Source: Ureibacillus galli
Lineage (GTDB): Bacteria > Bacillota > Bacilli > Bacillales_A > Planococcaceae
Direction: 5' to 3'
Assembly (NCBI RefSeq): GCF_014836845.1
Contig: NZ_JACSQA010000016.1
Coordinates: 1 to 64,000, forward strand
DNA length: 64,000 nucleotides
Below, piece after piece: positions 28,665-35,945 of this stretch. How positions within the stretch are numbered: the first letter of the stretch is position 1; every line of letters begins with the position of its first letter. The notes beneath the pieces were generated by a model that had not been told where the DNA came from, searched no databases, and saw only the letters and a program-made list of their open reading frames with translations. The position numbers and the translations under genes were made by a program.

Positions 28665-29081
28665 ATGACGCAACTTCGGATAGCGGATGTAAAGCAATTA
28701 AATGCATTAGCATTAGCTTATATGGGAGATGCTGTTCTTGAACAACGAGTTCGAGAACATCTTCTCTTAAATGGGAGAGCAAAACCAAATCGATTGCATA
28801 AAGAAGCAACGAACTATGTTTCTGCTAAAGCCCAATCAATGGTTGTTCATCGTTTAATCGAAGAGCAATATTTAACAGAAGAAGAGGTAGCTGTATTTAA
28901 GCGAGGACGCAATGCGAAATCAGGATCTGTTCCAAAAAATACAGATGTTCAAACGTACCGTAATAGTTCTGGTTTTGAAGCGGTTTTAGGAAGTCTTTAT
29001 TTAACGAAGCAATATGAAAGAGTAAATGAAATCATTGATTATGCCATAACAATCGTTGAGCAATCGAAGGGAGCATCTTAA
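28665..29081 (+). CDS. mrnC: Mini-ribonuclease 3
   Basis: 138 aa RNase III-like protein lacking the double-stranded RNA-binding domain, which processes 23S rRNA ends in B. subtilis. The catalytic helix carries ALAYMGDAVLEQRVR (about 16-30), and the second acidic site is in SSGFEAVLGSLYL (about 102-114). It follows cysS after one base. Confidence 0.93.
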   Translation: MTQLRIADVKQLNALALAYMGDAVLEQRVREHLLLNGRAKPNRLHKEATNYVSAKAQSMVVHRLIEEQYLTEEEVAVFKRGRNAKSGSVPKNTDVQTYRNSSGFEAVLGSLYLTKQYERVNEIIDYAITIVEQSKGAS

Positions 29082-29082
29082 C

Positions 29083-29835
29083 ATGAGTGAACACAACGGC
29101 GAAATGATTGCTGGGAAAAATCCAGTTCTTGAAGCGCTTCGGTCTGGACGTGAAATTAATAAATTATGGATAGCTGAGGGAGTCAAAAAAACTGGAGTCA
29201 ATGAACTGTTAGACTTAGCCCGCGAGCGCGGTGTATTAGTTCAATTTGTTCCAAAGAAAAAGGTAGACCAATTATCGGATGCGAATCACCAAGGGATAGT
29301 AGCTTCTGTAGCAGCTTATAAGTATGCAGAAATTGAAGATTTATTTAATGCAGCTAAAGCAAAAAATGAAGATCCGTTTTTTCTCATTCTCGATGAATTG
29401 GAAGATCCCCATAATTTAGGTTCGATTATGCGTACAGCCGATGCAATAGGGGTTCACGGTATTATTATTCCGAAAAGACGTGCAGTTGGTTTAACTGCAG
29501 TTGTTGCAAAAGCTTCGACTGGCGCAATTGAACATGTACCAGTTGTTCGTGTAACGAATTTGGCTCAAACAGTAGATGAGTTGAAAGACCGTGGTGTTTG
29601 GATTGCGGGAACGGATGCGAAAGGGTCTGTAGATTATCGCAAGATGGATGCAACATTACCGTTAGCTGTCATTATAGGTAGTGAAGGCAGAGGGATGAGT
29701 CGATTACTGAAAGAAAAATGTGATTTCTTATATCACTTGCCGATGATCGGTCATGTAAATTCATTAAATGCTTCTGTTGCTGCTGCCCTATTAATGTATG
29801 AAGTATACCGTAAGCGACAAGAAAAGAATGGATAA
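29083..29835 (+). CDS. rlmB: 23S rRNA 2'-O-ribose methyltransferase RlmB family
   Basis: 250 aa SPOUT methyltransferase (SpoU/TrmH class). The ATG at MSEHNG is chosen for GAAGGGAG just upstream; an in-frame ORF extends earlier into mrnC. An N-terminal substrate-binding domain (about 8-80) precedes the knotted fold with LDELEDPHNLGSIMRTADA (about 103-121), IIGSEGRGMSRL (about 200-211) and LNASVAAALLMYE (about 231-243). The known target of the family is G2251 of 23S rRNA. Confidence 0.93.
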   Translation: MSEHNGEMIAGKNPVLEALRSGREINKLWIAEGVKKTGVNELLDLARERGVLVQFVPKKKVDQLSDANHQGIVASVAAYKYAEIEDLFNAAKAKNEDPFFLILDELEDPHNLGSIMRTADAIGVHGIIIPKRRAVGLTAVVAKASTGAIEHVPVVRVTNLAQTVDELKDRGVWIAGTDAKGSVDYRKMDATLPLAVIIGSEGRGMSRLLKEKCDFLYHLPMIGHVNSLNASVAAALLMYEVYRKRQEKNG

Positions 29836-29840
29836 GACTT

Positions 29841-30356
29841 ATGCAAACGATTTTGATTGTTGATGGTTACAATATGATTGGAGCGTGGAAAGAATTGCGG
29901 CCTCTTCGGGAAACAAACTTTGAAGAAGCCCGCAATCACTTGCTCGATCTTATGGCAGAATACAAAGCTGCCCTTGGCTGTCGAGTGATAGTTGTATTTG
30001 ATGCCCATCTAGTTCCAGGTGCTCAACAAAACTATGTAAAAAATGCAGTTGAAATAATTTATACTAGAAAAAACGAAACTGCCGATGAATGTATTGAAAA
30101 GTTAACGAATGAATTAAAGGGAAGAAAAGTTCAAATTTATGTTGCCACTTCCGATTTAACAGAGCAAAATGTTATTTTCGGAAATGGCGCTTTACGTAAA
30201 TCGGCCCGTGAATTAGAAATTGAAATGGCTATTATTAAATCGAACATCTCTCAAGAAGTAAAAAAAATGACCCATGAAGAAAAACCGAAATCTAGAATTC
30301 AATTATCAGAAGAAGTAGAATTAGCTTTTGAAAAATGGCGACGGGGTTTGAAATAA
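29841..30356 (+). CDS. yacP: NYN domain endoribonuclease YacP (Rae1)
   Basis: 171 aa PIN-like nuclease. The acidic first motif is in ILIVDGYNMIGAW (about 4-16), and further acidic residues lie in ETADECIEKL (about 77-86) and ATSDLTEQ (about 104-111). In B. subtilis the homologue (Rae1) cuts mRNA in the ribosomal A site. Close to rlmB (5-nt gap), last gene before the sigH promoter. Confidence 0.9.
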   Translation: MQTILIVDGYNMIGAWKELRPLRETNFEEARNHLLDLMAEYKAALGCRVIVVFDAHLVPGAQQNYVKNAVEIIYTRKNETADECIEKLTNELKGRKVQIYVATSDLTEQNVIFGNGALRKSARELEIEMAIIKSNISQEVKKMTHEEKPKSRIQLSEEVELAFEKWRRGLK

Positions 30357-30360
30357 CTGA

Positions 30361-30390
30361 TTGACCTATATTTTCCAATTCCGTTATACT
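30361..30390 (+). promoter_or_regulatory. Sigma-A promoter of sigH
   Basis: TTGACC (30361-30366), 18-bp spacer, TATACT (30385-30390). Transcription would start near 30397, just upstream of a 12-bp palindrome. Confidence 0.65.
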
Positions 30391-30405
30391 GTTCCTATGA
30401 CAATA

Positions 30406-30417
30406 CAGAACGTTCTG
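30406..30417. repeat. Perfect 12-bp palindrome in the sigH leader
   Basis: CAGAACGTTCTG reads the same on both strands and sits between the predicted start site and the ribosome site GGGGTGA. It could be an operator or an mRNA element that affects translation; no known regulator matches it. Confidence 0.5.
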
Positions 30418-30428
30418 GGGTGAGGCCA

Positions 30429-31076
30429 ATGCTAAAGAGTAATCAGACACAGGTGTTGCAACGATTTGAAGACCTTTCAGATGAACAGCTGATTGAAGAA
30501 GTGCATCAAGGTAATACAGAAGCGTTAGATTATTTAATTACGAAATATCGTATGTTTGTCAAAGCGAAGGCACGCTCTTATTTTTTAATTGGAGCAGATA
30601 AGGAAGATATCATTCAAGAAGGAATGATAGGTTTATATAAAGCGATAAGAGATTTTAAAGGGGACAAGTTATCGTCATTTAGAGCTTTTGCGGAACTTTG
30701 TATTACTCGTCAAATTATTACCGCTATAAAAACAGCAACGAGACAAAAACATATTCCGCTAAATTCCTATGTATCTCTCGATAAACCAATCTATGACGAA
30801 GAGTCAGATCGTACGTTAATGGATATTATTACAAGCTCTGAATCGGATGATCCAGAACATTTAATGATTAATCGTGAGGAATATTCCCATCTTGAAGAAA
30901 AAATTGGCGAAATATTAAGTGAATTAGAACAACAAGTATTATCCCTATACTTAGATGGACAATCCTACTTTGAAATATCAGAAGAGTTAAATCGTCATGT
31001 GAAGTCGATCGATAATGCTCTTCAACGTGTAAAACGCAAATTAGAGCGTCATCTTGAAATAGGGGAAATAAGCTAA
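30429..31076 (+). CDS. sigH: RNA polymerase sigma-H factor
   Basis: 215 aa sigma-70 family factor for the transition to stationary phase, competence and early sporulation. The ATG is preferred, with GGGGTGA upstream; a GTG three codons earlier is possible. Region 2 has EDIIQEGMIGLYKAIRDF (about 62-79) and region 4 has the helix-turn-helix LYLDGQSYFEISEELNRHVK (about 175-194). Position after yacP and before rpmG-secE-nusG is that of B. subtilis sigH. Its presence supports a spore former. Confidence 0.94.
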   Translation: MLKSNQTQVLQRFEDLSDEQLIEEVHQGNTEALDYLITKYRMFVKAKARSYFLIGADKEDIIQEGMIGLYKAIRDFKGDKLSSFRAFAELCITRQIITAIKTATRQKHIPLNSYVSLDKPIYDEESDRTLMDIITSSESDDPEHLMINREEYSHLEEKIGEILSELEQQVLSLYLDGQSYFEISEELNRHVKSIDNALQRVKRKLERHLEIGEIS

Positions 31077-31093
31077 CAGTACAGTACCGCTTG

Positions 31094-31122
31094 TTGACAG
31101 CAAAACTTTTAGGTGGTAGTCT
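31094..31122 (+). promoter_or_regulatory. Candidate promoter of rpmG-secE
   Basis: TTGACA (31094-31099), 17-bp spacer, TAGTCT (31117-31122). The -35 is perfect, the -10 weak. Confidence 0.45.
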
Positions 31123-31159
31123 TTAAAGGACAAAATGCCGAAATAGGTGAATTTTCAAA

Positions 31160-31306
31160 ATGGCAAAGAAAATAGTTTTATGTTGTGAAAAATGTAGCTC
31201 TCGAAACTATTCGGTTCCTGAAAGAGTTGGCTCAACTGAACGACTAGAATTGAAAAAGTTTTGCTCACATTGCAACGAACACACTGTACACAAACAAACG
31301 CGATAA
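31160..31306 (+). CDS. rpmG: 50S ribosomal protein L33
   Basis: 48 aa, too short for many ORF screens. It begins [20 protein letters not shown] and ends [12 protein letters not shown] (9-12) and CSHC (35-38) form the zinc-binding site of the Zn-dependent L33 form. GGTGA precedes the ATG. It is placed directly upstream of secE, where B. subtilis 168 is reported to carry a broken L33 copy; the reading frame here is intact. Confidence 0.93.
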   Translation: MAKKIVLCCEKCSSRNYSVPERVGSTERLELKKFCSHCNEHTVHKQTR

Positions 31307-31365
31307 TTATGTAGTAAATTCAATTGAAACATAGAATAGATGATTTGTTCGGAGGTTAAGCTAAA

Positions 31366-31551
31366 ATGGGCAAGATTAAACAGTTTTTTCAAAATGTAAC
31401 GTCTGAAATGAGAAAGACAAGCTGGCCAAAAGGTAAGGAGCTTACAAAATATACAATTGTCGTAGTTTCAACAGTAATCTTTATGGCAATATTTTTTGTG
31501 TTAGTTGACTTAGGCGTTTCAGAATTATTCCGTTGGTATATAGATCTATAA
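31366..31551 (+). CDS. secE: Preprotein translocase subunit SecE
   Basis: 61 aa single-span membrane protein of the SecYEG channel. The conserved amphipathic start (FFQNVTSEMRKTSWPKGKEL, about 7-26) is followed by one membrane helix (about 29-53). TCGGAGG precedes the ATG. Typical rpmG-secE-nusG order. Confidence 0.94.
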   Translation: MGKIKQFFQNVTSEMRKTSWPKGKELTKYTIVVVSTVIFMAIFFVLVDLGVSELFRWYIDL

Positions 31552-31578
31552 TAATACGATGTTAATATTTCGAAAATA

Positions 31579-31608
31579 GCCCGTCTTTCAATGTTAACGG
31601 GTTTTTTT
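31579..31608 (+). terminator. Weak terminator between secE and nusG
   Basis: GCCCGT pairs with ACGGGT (6 bp, one G-U) and is followed by TTTTTT. The short stem suggests partial read-through. Confidence 0.6.
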
Positions 31609-31713
31609 CATTTGTTTTGTTAATTGTATTTATTTGTGGTAAACCATTTATAAGACTTCGTCAGTGTATATGCGATAAATGAAGGAGGGACGGACGACTA
31701 GTCCGAAAACGTT

Positions 31714-32250
31714 ATGGAGAAAAGATGGTATGTAGTTCATACTTATTCAGGATATGAAAATCGTGTAAAGGCAAACCTTGAAAAACGTGTAGAAACAATG
31801 GGGATGCAAGATAATATTTTCCGTGTAATCGTTCCTGAACATGAAGAAACAGATTTAAAAGATGGTAAAAAAAGAACAGTAATGCGTAAAGTTTTCCCAG
31901 GTTATGTATTAGTAGAGATGATTTTAACGGACGAATCGTGGTATGTAGTGCGTAATACACCAGGTGTAACAGGCTTTATCGGTTCTTCTGGTGGTGGCGC
32001 AAAACCAACGCCGTTATTACCTGAAGAAGTAGACCGTTTATTACGCCAAATGGGGATTACGAAGAAAACGGTTGGCGAGCTAGACGTTACTGTTGGTGAA
32101 GTGGTCGAAGTTTTAGATGGACCGTTTGCGCACTTCCAAGGTAAAGTGGAAGAAATCGACGCGGATAAAGGTAAAATTAAAGTAACAATTGATATGTTCG
32201 GTCGTGAAACGAAAATGGAACTTGACTTCGAACAAATCCAAAAAATTTAG
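31714..32250 (+). CDS. nusG: Transcription termination/antitermination factor NusG
   Basis: 178 aa. The NGN domain (about 1-105; KRWYVVHTYSGYENRVKANL, FPGYVLVEM) binds RNA polymerase, and a C-terminal KOW domain (about 125-178; VGEVVEVLDGPFAHFQGKVE) contacts ribosome or Rho. In B. subtilis NusG promotes pausing at T-rich sites. AAGGAGGG lies well upstream of the ATG. Confidence 0.95.
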   Translation: MEKRWYVVHTYSGYENRVKANLEKRVETMGMQDNIFRVIVPEHEETDLKDGKKRTVMRKVFPGYVLVEMILTDESWYVVRNTPGVTGFIGSSGGGAKPTPLLPEEVDRLLRQMGITKKTVGELDVTVGEVVEVLDGPFAHFQGKVEEIDADKGKIKVTIDMFGRETKMELDFEQIQKI

Positions 32251-32342
32251 GTTGGAAACTAAAGTTGGCAACTTACTTTATGCTATAGAAAATCGCCATA
32301 ATAATTGGGATGTTAAACTATTGAAAAGTAACGTTGCCGAAA

Positions 32343-32372
32343 TTGCTTTATAATTTCACTTGCTTATATAAA
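32343..32372 (+). promoter_or_regulatory. Candidate promoter of rplK-rplA
   Basis: TTGCTT (32343-32348), 18-bp spacer, TATAAA (32367-32372). It would give a leader of about 150 nt ahead of rplK. Confidence 0.4.
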
Positions 32373-32454
32373 TTAAAAGTGGTATCATTTCATAGGTCAG
32401 ACCGTCTAAATGATAGTTTGTCATATTAAAGTTAATCTTTTAATGTTATCGGCA

Positions 32455-32525
32455 ATTAGCTGACAGACAGATATTTGAGTGGGAGGGGCAACCCAATTAC
32501 CACATCACGGACTTAAGGAGGTGTG
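32455..32525 (+). promoter_or_regulatory. Conserved rplK leader, candidate L1/L11 autoregulatory site
   Basis: The stretch with GTGGGAGGGGCAACCCA, then TTACCACATCACGGACTTAA, is GC-richer than its surroundings and can fold with GTGGG pairing to CCAC. I recall a similar leader upstream of rplK in other Bacilli. Binding of L1 or L11 is inferred, not shown. Confidence 0.45.
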
Positions 32526-32529
32526 TCTC

Positions 32530-32955
32530 GTGGCTAAAAAAGTTATTAAAATTGTAAAACTTCAAATCCCTGCTGGTAAAGCTAACCCAGCTCCACCGGT
32601 TGGTCCTGCATTAGGTCAAGCAGGTGTAAATATCATGGGATTCTGTAAGGAGTTCAACGCTCGTACTGCTGATCAAGCTGGTTTAATCATTCCAGTTGAA
32701 ATCACAGTTTTCGAAGACCGTTCTTTCACTTTCATTACAAAAACTCCACCTGCAGCAGTATTACTTAAAGTTGCAGCAGGTATCCAATCTGGATCAGGTG
32801 AACCAAACCGTAAAAAAGTTGCAACGGTTAAACGTGATAAAGTTCGCGAAATCGCTGAACAAAAAATGCCAGACCTAAACGCTGCATCAGTTGAAGCAGC
32901 TATGGCGATGGTTGAAGGTACAGCACGAAGCATGGGTATTGTTATCGAAGACTAA
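32530..32955 (+). CDS. rplK: 50S ribosomal protein L11
   Basis: 141 aa uL11, part of the GTPase-associated centre and needed for the stringent response through RelA. The start is GTG, set by AAGGAGGTG; the ORF extends 17 codons upstream through the leader, which is not translated. [20 protein letters not shown] at the N-terminus is canonical. Co-transcribed with rplA. Confidence 0.95.
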   Translation: MAKKVIKIVKLQIPAGKANPAPPVGPALGQAGVNIMGFCKEFNARTADQAGLIIPVEITVFEDRSFTFITKTPPAAVLLKVAAGIQSGSGEPNRKKVATVKRDKVREIAEQKMPDLNAASVEAAMAMVEGTARSMGIVIED

Positions 32956-33000
32956 TCGTTAACAAGTCCTGGTTACTTGATGATGAAGGCTTTTGTTTTG

Positions 33001-33037
33001 GAGGTTGCGGTATGTTCTTTTTTGAACTCGCAACCTC
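33001..33037 (+). ncRNA. Hairpin between rplK and rplA
   Basis: GAGGTTGCG (33001-33009) pairs with CGCAACCTC (33029-33037), with an inner GTTC/GAAC helix. No U-tract follows, so it is not a standard terminator. It may be an mRNA processing or ribosomal-protein binding element. Confidence 0.5.
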
Positions 33038-33087
33038 TATTCGTGGGAGGAATATCCGCTAAAACCACAATCAAGGAGGAAAATATA

Positions 33088-33786
33088 ATGGTAAAAAAAG
33101 GTAAAAGACTGCAAGAAGCAGCTAAATTAGTTGACCGTTCTAAATTATATAACGCTGAAGAAGCTATCGCTTTAGCAAAACAAACAAGCACAGTAAACTT
33201 CGACGCTACAGTTGAAGTTGCTTTCAAACTTGGTATCGATACTCGTAAAAATGACCAACAAATCCGTGGTGCAGTAGTACTTCCAAACGGAACTGGTAAA
33301 ACTCAACGTGTATTAGTATTCGCTAAAGGTGAAAAACTTAAAGAAGCTGAAGCTGCAGGCGCAGACTATGTAGGCGATGCAGAATATATCAATAAAATCC
33401 AACAAGGTTGGTTCGATTTCGATGTAATCGTGGCAACTCCAGATATGATGGGTGAAGTTGGTAAACTTGGTCGTGTATTAGGACCTAAAGGTTTAATGCC
33501 AAACCCTAAAACTGGTACAGTTACTTTTGATGTAACAAAAGCGATTCAAGAAATTAAAGCTGGTAAAGTTGAATACCGTGCTGACAAGGCTGGTATCATC
33601 CATGCTCCAATCGGTAAAGTTTCTTTCGATACAGAAAAATTAGTAGAAAACTTCTTAGCTGTATTTGATGTTGTTCAAAAAGCTAAACCAGCTGCAGCTA
33701 AAGGTACTTACATGAAGTCTGTTAATGTAACAACTACAATGGGACCATCTGTAAAAGTTGATACTGCTAGTGTAACTGTACGATAA
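33088..33786 (+). CDS. rplA: 50S ribosomal protein L1
   Basis: 232 aa uL1 of the ribosomal L1 stalk, often an autogenous repressor of its operon. The ATG follows AAGGAGGA; the longer in-frame ORF to 32977 runs through the hairpin and is rejected. The sequence from [20 protein letters not shown] to the [14 protein letters not shown] tail is canonical, including [16 protein letters not shown] (about 131-146). Confidence 0.95.
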   Translation: MVKKGKRLQEAAKLVDRSKLYNAEEAIALAKQTSTVNFDATVEVAFKLGIDTRKNDQQIRGAVVLPNGTGKTQRVLVFAKGEKLKEAEAAGADYVGDAEYINKIQQGWFDFDVIVATPDMMGEVGKLGRVLGPKGLMPNPKTGTVTFDVTKAIQEIKAGKVEYRADKAGIIHAPIGKVSFDTEKLVENFLAVFDVVQKAKPAAAKGTYMKSVNVTTTMGPSVKVDTASVTVR

Positions 33787-33817
33787 TATAAATCGTTTTA
33801 AATAAAAATTATATAGG

Positions 33818-33846
33818 TTGACAACGTTCCTCTTTCTTGGTAAGAT
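33818..33846 (+). promoter_or_regulatory. Sigma-A promoter of rplJ-rplL
   Basis: Perfect TTGACA (33818-33823), 17-bp spacer, TAAGAT (33841-33846), just ahead of the L10 leader. Confidence 0.8.
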
Positions 33847-33854
33847 GGATGACG

Positions 33855-33991
33855 TTGTGAATATCCATTTGTACCGTAGACAGTAGGGGTGCTTGCACTT
33901 AATTATCCTACCGAGGACATCGAAATCGGATTCTTTTTAGATGATGAATTTTCCGCCTCTAGTCTACTTTTCGACTAGAGGCTTTTCTTTT
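33855..33991 (+). promoter_or_regulatory. L10 (rplJ) leader with attenuator
   Basis: A structured leader between the promoter and rplJ. It ends in GCCTCTAGTC/GACTAGAGGC, a 10-bp perfect stem (33955-33982) followed by TTTTCTTTT. This fits the known Bacilli L10 leader in which L10(L12)4 binds RNA and favours termination. Confidence 0.78.
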
Positions 33992-34030
33992 GTCGGTATA
34001 AATGACCCATTCTAATAGGAGGTGTCAATC

Positions 34031-34531
34031 ATGGGCAATGCAATTGAAACAAAAAAAGTTCAAGTACAAGAAATCGCTGAAAAATTCCAAGCTGCTTCTT
34101 CTGTAGTAGTAGTGGATTACCGTGGTTTAACTGTTGCTCAAGTTACAGAACTTCGTAAACAACTTCGCGAATCAGGTGTTGAGTTCAAAGTTTACAAAAA
34201 CACTTTAACTCGTCGTGCAGCTGAAATCGCTGGTGTTGATGGAATCAACGAATTCTTAACTGGTCCAAACGCTGTTGCGTTCTCTAACGAAGACGTAGTA
34301 GCTCCAGCGAAAATCATTAATGAATTCGCTAAAAAGAACGAAGCGCTTGAAATTAAAGCTGGTATTATCGAAGGTAACGTTTCTTCTGCTGATGACGTTA
34401 AAGCACTTGCAGAACTTCCATCACGCGAAGGTTTACTTTCAATGCTTTTATCAGTACTTCAAGCTCCAGTGCGCAACTTCGCACTTGCAACAAAAGCTGT
34501 TGCAGAACAAAAAGAAGAGCAAGGCGCTTAA
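34031..34531 (+). CDS. rplJ: 50S ribosomal protein L10
   Basis: 166 aa uL10, base of the L7/L12 stalk. The ATG lies 8 nt after AGGAGG; a GTG at 34022 overlaps that site and is rejected. [20 protein letters not shown] (about 24-43) is the conserved rRNA-binding part; the C-terminal helix binds L12 dimers. Expression should be feedback-controlled by the leader upstream. Confidence 0.95.
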   Translation: MGNAIETKKVQVQEIAEKFQAASSVVVVDYRGLTVAQVTELRKQLRESGVEFKVYKNTLTRRAAEIAGVDGINEFLTGPNAVAFSNEDVVAPAKIINEFAKKNEALEIKAGIIEGNVSSADDVKALAELPSREGLLSMLLSVLQAPVRNFALATKAVAEQKEEQGA

Positions 34532-34611
34532 TAGTAGCCTAAACTTCGAACAAATCATTTTCGGGCAAGTAGCCTAATAAAATAACCATATCCATATAGG
34601 AGGAAAATAAA

Positions 34612-34974
34612 ATGAACAAAGATCAAATCTTAGAAGCTATCAAAGCTATGACAGTTCTTGAGTTAAACGATTTAGTAAAAGCAATCGAAGAAGAATTCGG
34701 TGTAACAGCTGCTGCTCCTGTAGCAGTAGTAGGTGGCGCTGGTGCAGCTGCTGCTGAAGAAAAAACTGAATTTGATGTAGTACTAGCTAGCGCTGGTGAC
34801 CAAAAAATCAAAGTTATCAAAGTGGTTCGTGAAATCACTGGTCTTGGCTTAAAAGAAGCTAAAGAAGTTGTAGATAACGCTCCAAAACCATTAAAAGAAG
34901 GCGTATCTAAAGAAGAAGCTGAAGAAATTAAAGCTAAACTTGAAGAAGTTGGCGCTTCAATCGAAGTTAAATAA
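34612..34974 (+). CDS. rplL: 50S ribosomal protein L7/L12
   Basis: 120 aa bL12. An N-terminal dimerisation domain (about 1-32), an Ala-rich hinge (about 36-51) and the C-terminal factor-binding domain with [20 protein letters not shown] (about 68-87) are all present. TAGGAGGA precedes the ATG. Confidence 0.95.
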   Translation: MNKDQILEAIKAMTVLELNDLVKAIEEEFGVTAAAPVAVVGGAGAAAAEEKTEFDVVLASAGDQKIKVIKVVREITGLGLKEAKEVVDNAPKPLKEGVSKEEAEEIKAKLEEVGASIEVK

Positions 34975-35003
34975 TTTCTCCACTTACCTATTTTCAATAA
35001 ATA

Positions 35004-35040
35004 AAGAAAGCTCGTCTATATTGACGGGCTTTCTTCATTT
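35004..35040 (+). terminator. Terminator after rplL
   Basis: AAGAAAGCTCGTC pairs with GACGGGCTTTCTT (13 bp, one G-U), followed by CATTTTCTTT. The tail is imperfect, so some read-through into the methyltransferase gene is likely. Confidence 0.75.
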
Positions 35041-35062
35041 TCTTTGAGGAGGGCACGGTTCG

Positions 35063-35665
35063 ATGTCTGAACATTATTATTCAAAAAAGCCTCAAACTGA
35101 AAGTAAACCACGCCAATGGAAATTTACATTACTCGGACATACTTTCTTATTTGAAACTGATTCGGGTGTTTTTAGTAAAAGCGAAGTAGATTTTGGATCC
35201 CGTGTTTTAATAGAAACTTTTCAACTTCCTGAAGTAGAGGGTGCTGTTTTGGATGTTGGCTGTGGATATGGCCCAATCGGGTTATCAATTGCCAAACAAA
35301 ATCCGGAACGTCCAATTTATATGATGGATATTAATGAAAGGGCAGTTGCGCTAGCAAATAAAAATGCGCAAATAAACGGAGTTCAAAATGTACGTATTTT
35401 TGAAAGTGATGGTCTTGCTGCTGTTGAAGAAGGATTACCTATTGCCGCAATTTTAACTAACCCACCGATTCGAGCTGGTAAGAATACAGTCTTTAAATTT
35501 TATGACGGTGCTTATGGGAAATTATCAGTTGGTGGAGAATTATGGGTCGTAATTCAAAAGAAACAGGGAGCTCCATCTACAGTAAATCATTTAGAAGAAA
35601 AATTTGCGGAAGTAGAAATAGTCGAAAAGAAAAAAGGCTATTGGATTATTCGGGCAAAAAAATAG
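35063..35665 (+). CDS. RsmC-like class I methyltransferase (YbxB)
   Basis: 200 aa SAM-dependent methyltransferase between rplL and rpoB, the position of B. subtilis ybxB. Motif I is VLDVGCGYGPIGLSIA (about 62-77), and the catalytic NPPIRAG sits at about 133-139. The family contains RsmC (m2G1207 of 16S rRNA), so rRNA guanine-N2 methylation is likely but the target is not shown. GAGGAGGG lies 7-8 nt before the ATG. Confidence 0.88.
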   Translation: MSEHYYSKKPQTESKPRQWKFTLLGHTFLFETDSGVFSKSEVDFGSRVLIETFQLPEVEGAVLDVGCGYGPIGLSIAKQNPERPIYMMDINERAVALANKNAQINGVQNVRIFESDGLAAVEEGLPIAAILTNPPIRAGKNTVFKFYDGAYGKLSVGGELWVVIQKKQGAPSTVNHLEEKFAEVEIVEKKKGYWIIRAKK

Positions 35666-35717
35666 ACCATTCTTAAGAAGAATGGAAATAAATGAGTATC
35701 AGATATAAAATATTGAC

Positions 35718-35746
35718 TTGACAAAATGGCTATGATAACATAATAA
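35718..35746 (+). promoter_or_regulatory. Candidate promoter of rpoB-rpoC
   Basis: Perfect TTGACA (35718-35723), 17-bp spacer, TAATAA (35741-35746), about 200 nt ahead of rpoB. Confidence 0.6.
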
Positions 35747-35837
35747 AATGCAAAATTATTATTTTGTGGGAGTTTGCCCTTTTGTATGCAATTTATTTTA
35801 TGTGGGTATACTTACCATGAATAAGTTTAGTTTAACC

Positions 35838-35874
35838 GAAAATGAGATCTAAGAAAAGACTCGTTTTCTTTTTG
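35838..35874 (+). terminator. Attenuator-like hairpin in the rpoB leader
   Basis: GAAAATGAG pairs with CTCGTTTTC (9 bp, one G-U), followed by TTTTTGTCTTTC. It lies downstream of the candidate promoter and 70 nt before rpoB, so it could terminate part of the transcripts. Confidence 0.5.
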
Positions 35875-35945
35875 TCTTTCGAAATCATACACTATTTAGT
35901 TGATTTTGCAAAGACCTATTATCGCTTTAATGAGGGGTGAATGAG

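Noticed and set aside
30406-30417. LexA box upstream of sigH
   Set aside because: The Bacillus LexA site needs GAAC-N4-GTTC spacing; here GAAC and GTTC abut without a spacer.
32673-32933. 86-codon minus-strand ORF inside rplK
   Set aside because: Antisense shadow of a highly conserved, codon-biased ribosomal protein gene; the same holds for the antisense ORFs in clpC, rpoC, rplL and fusA.
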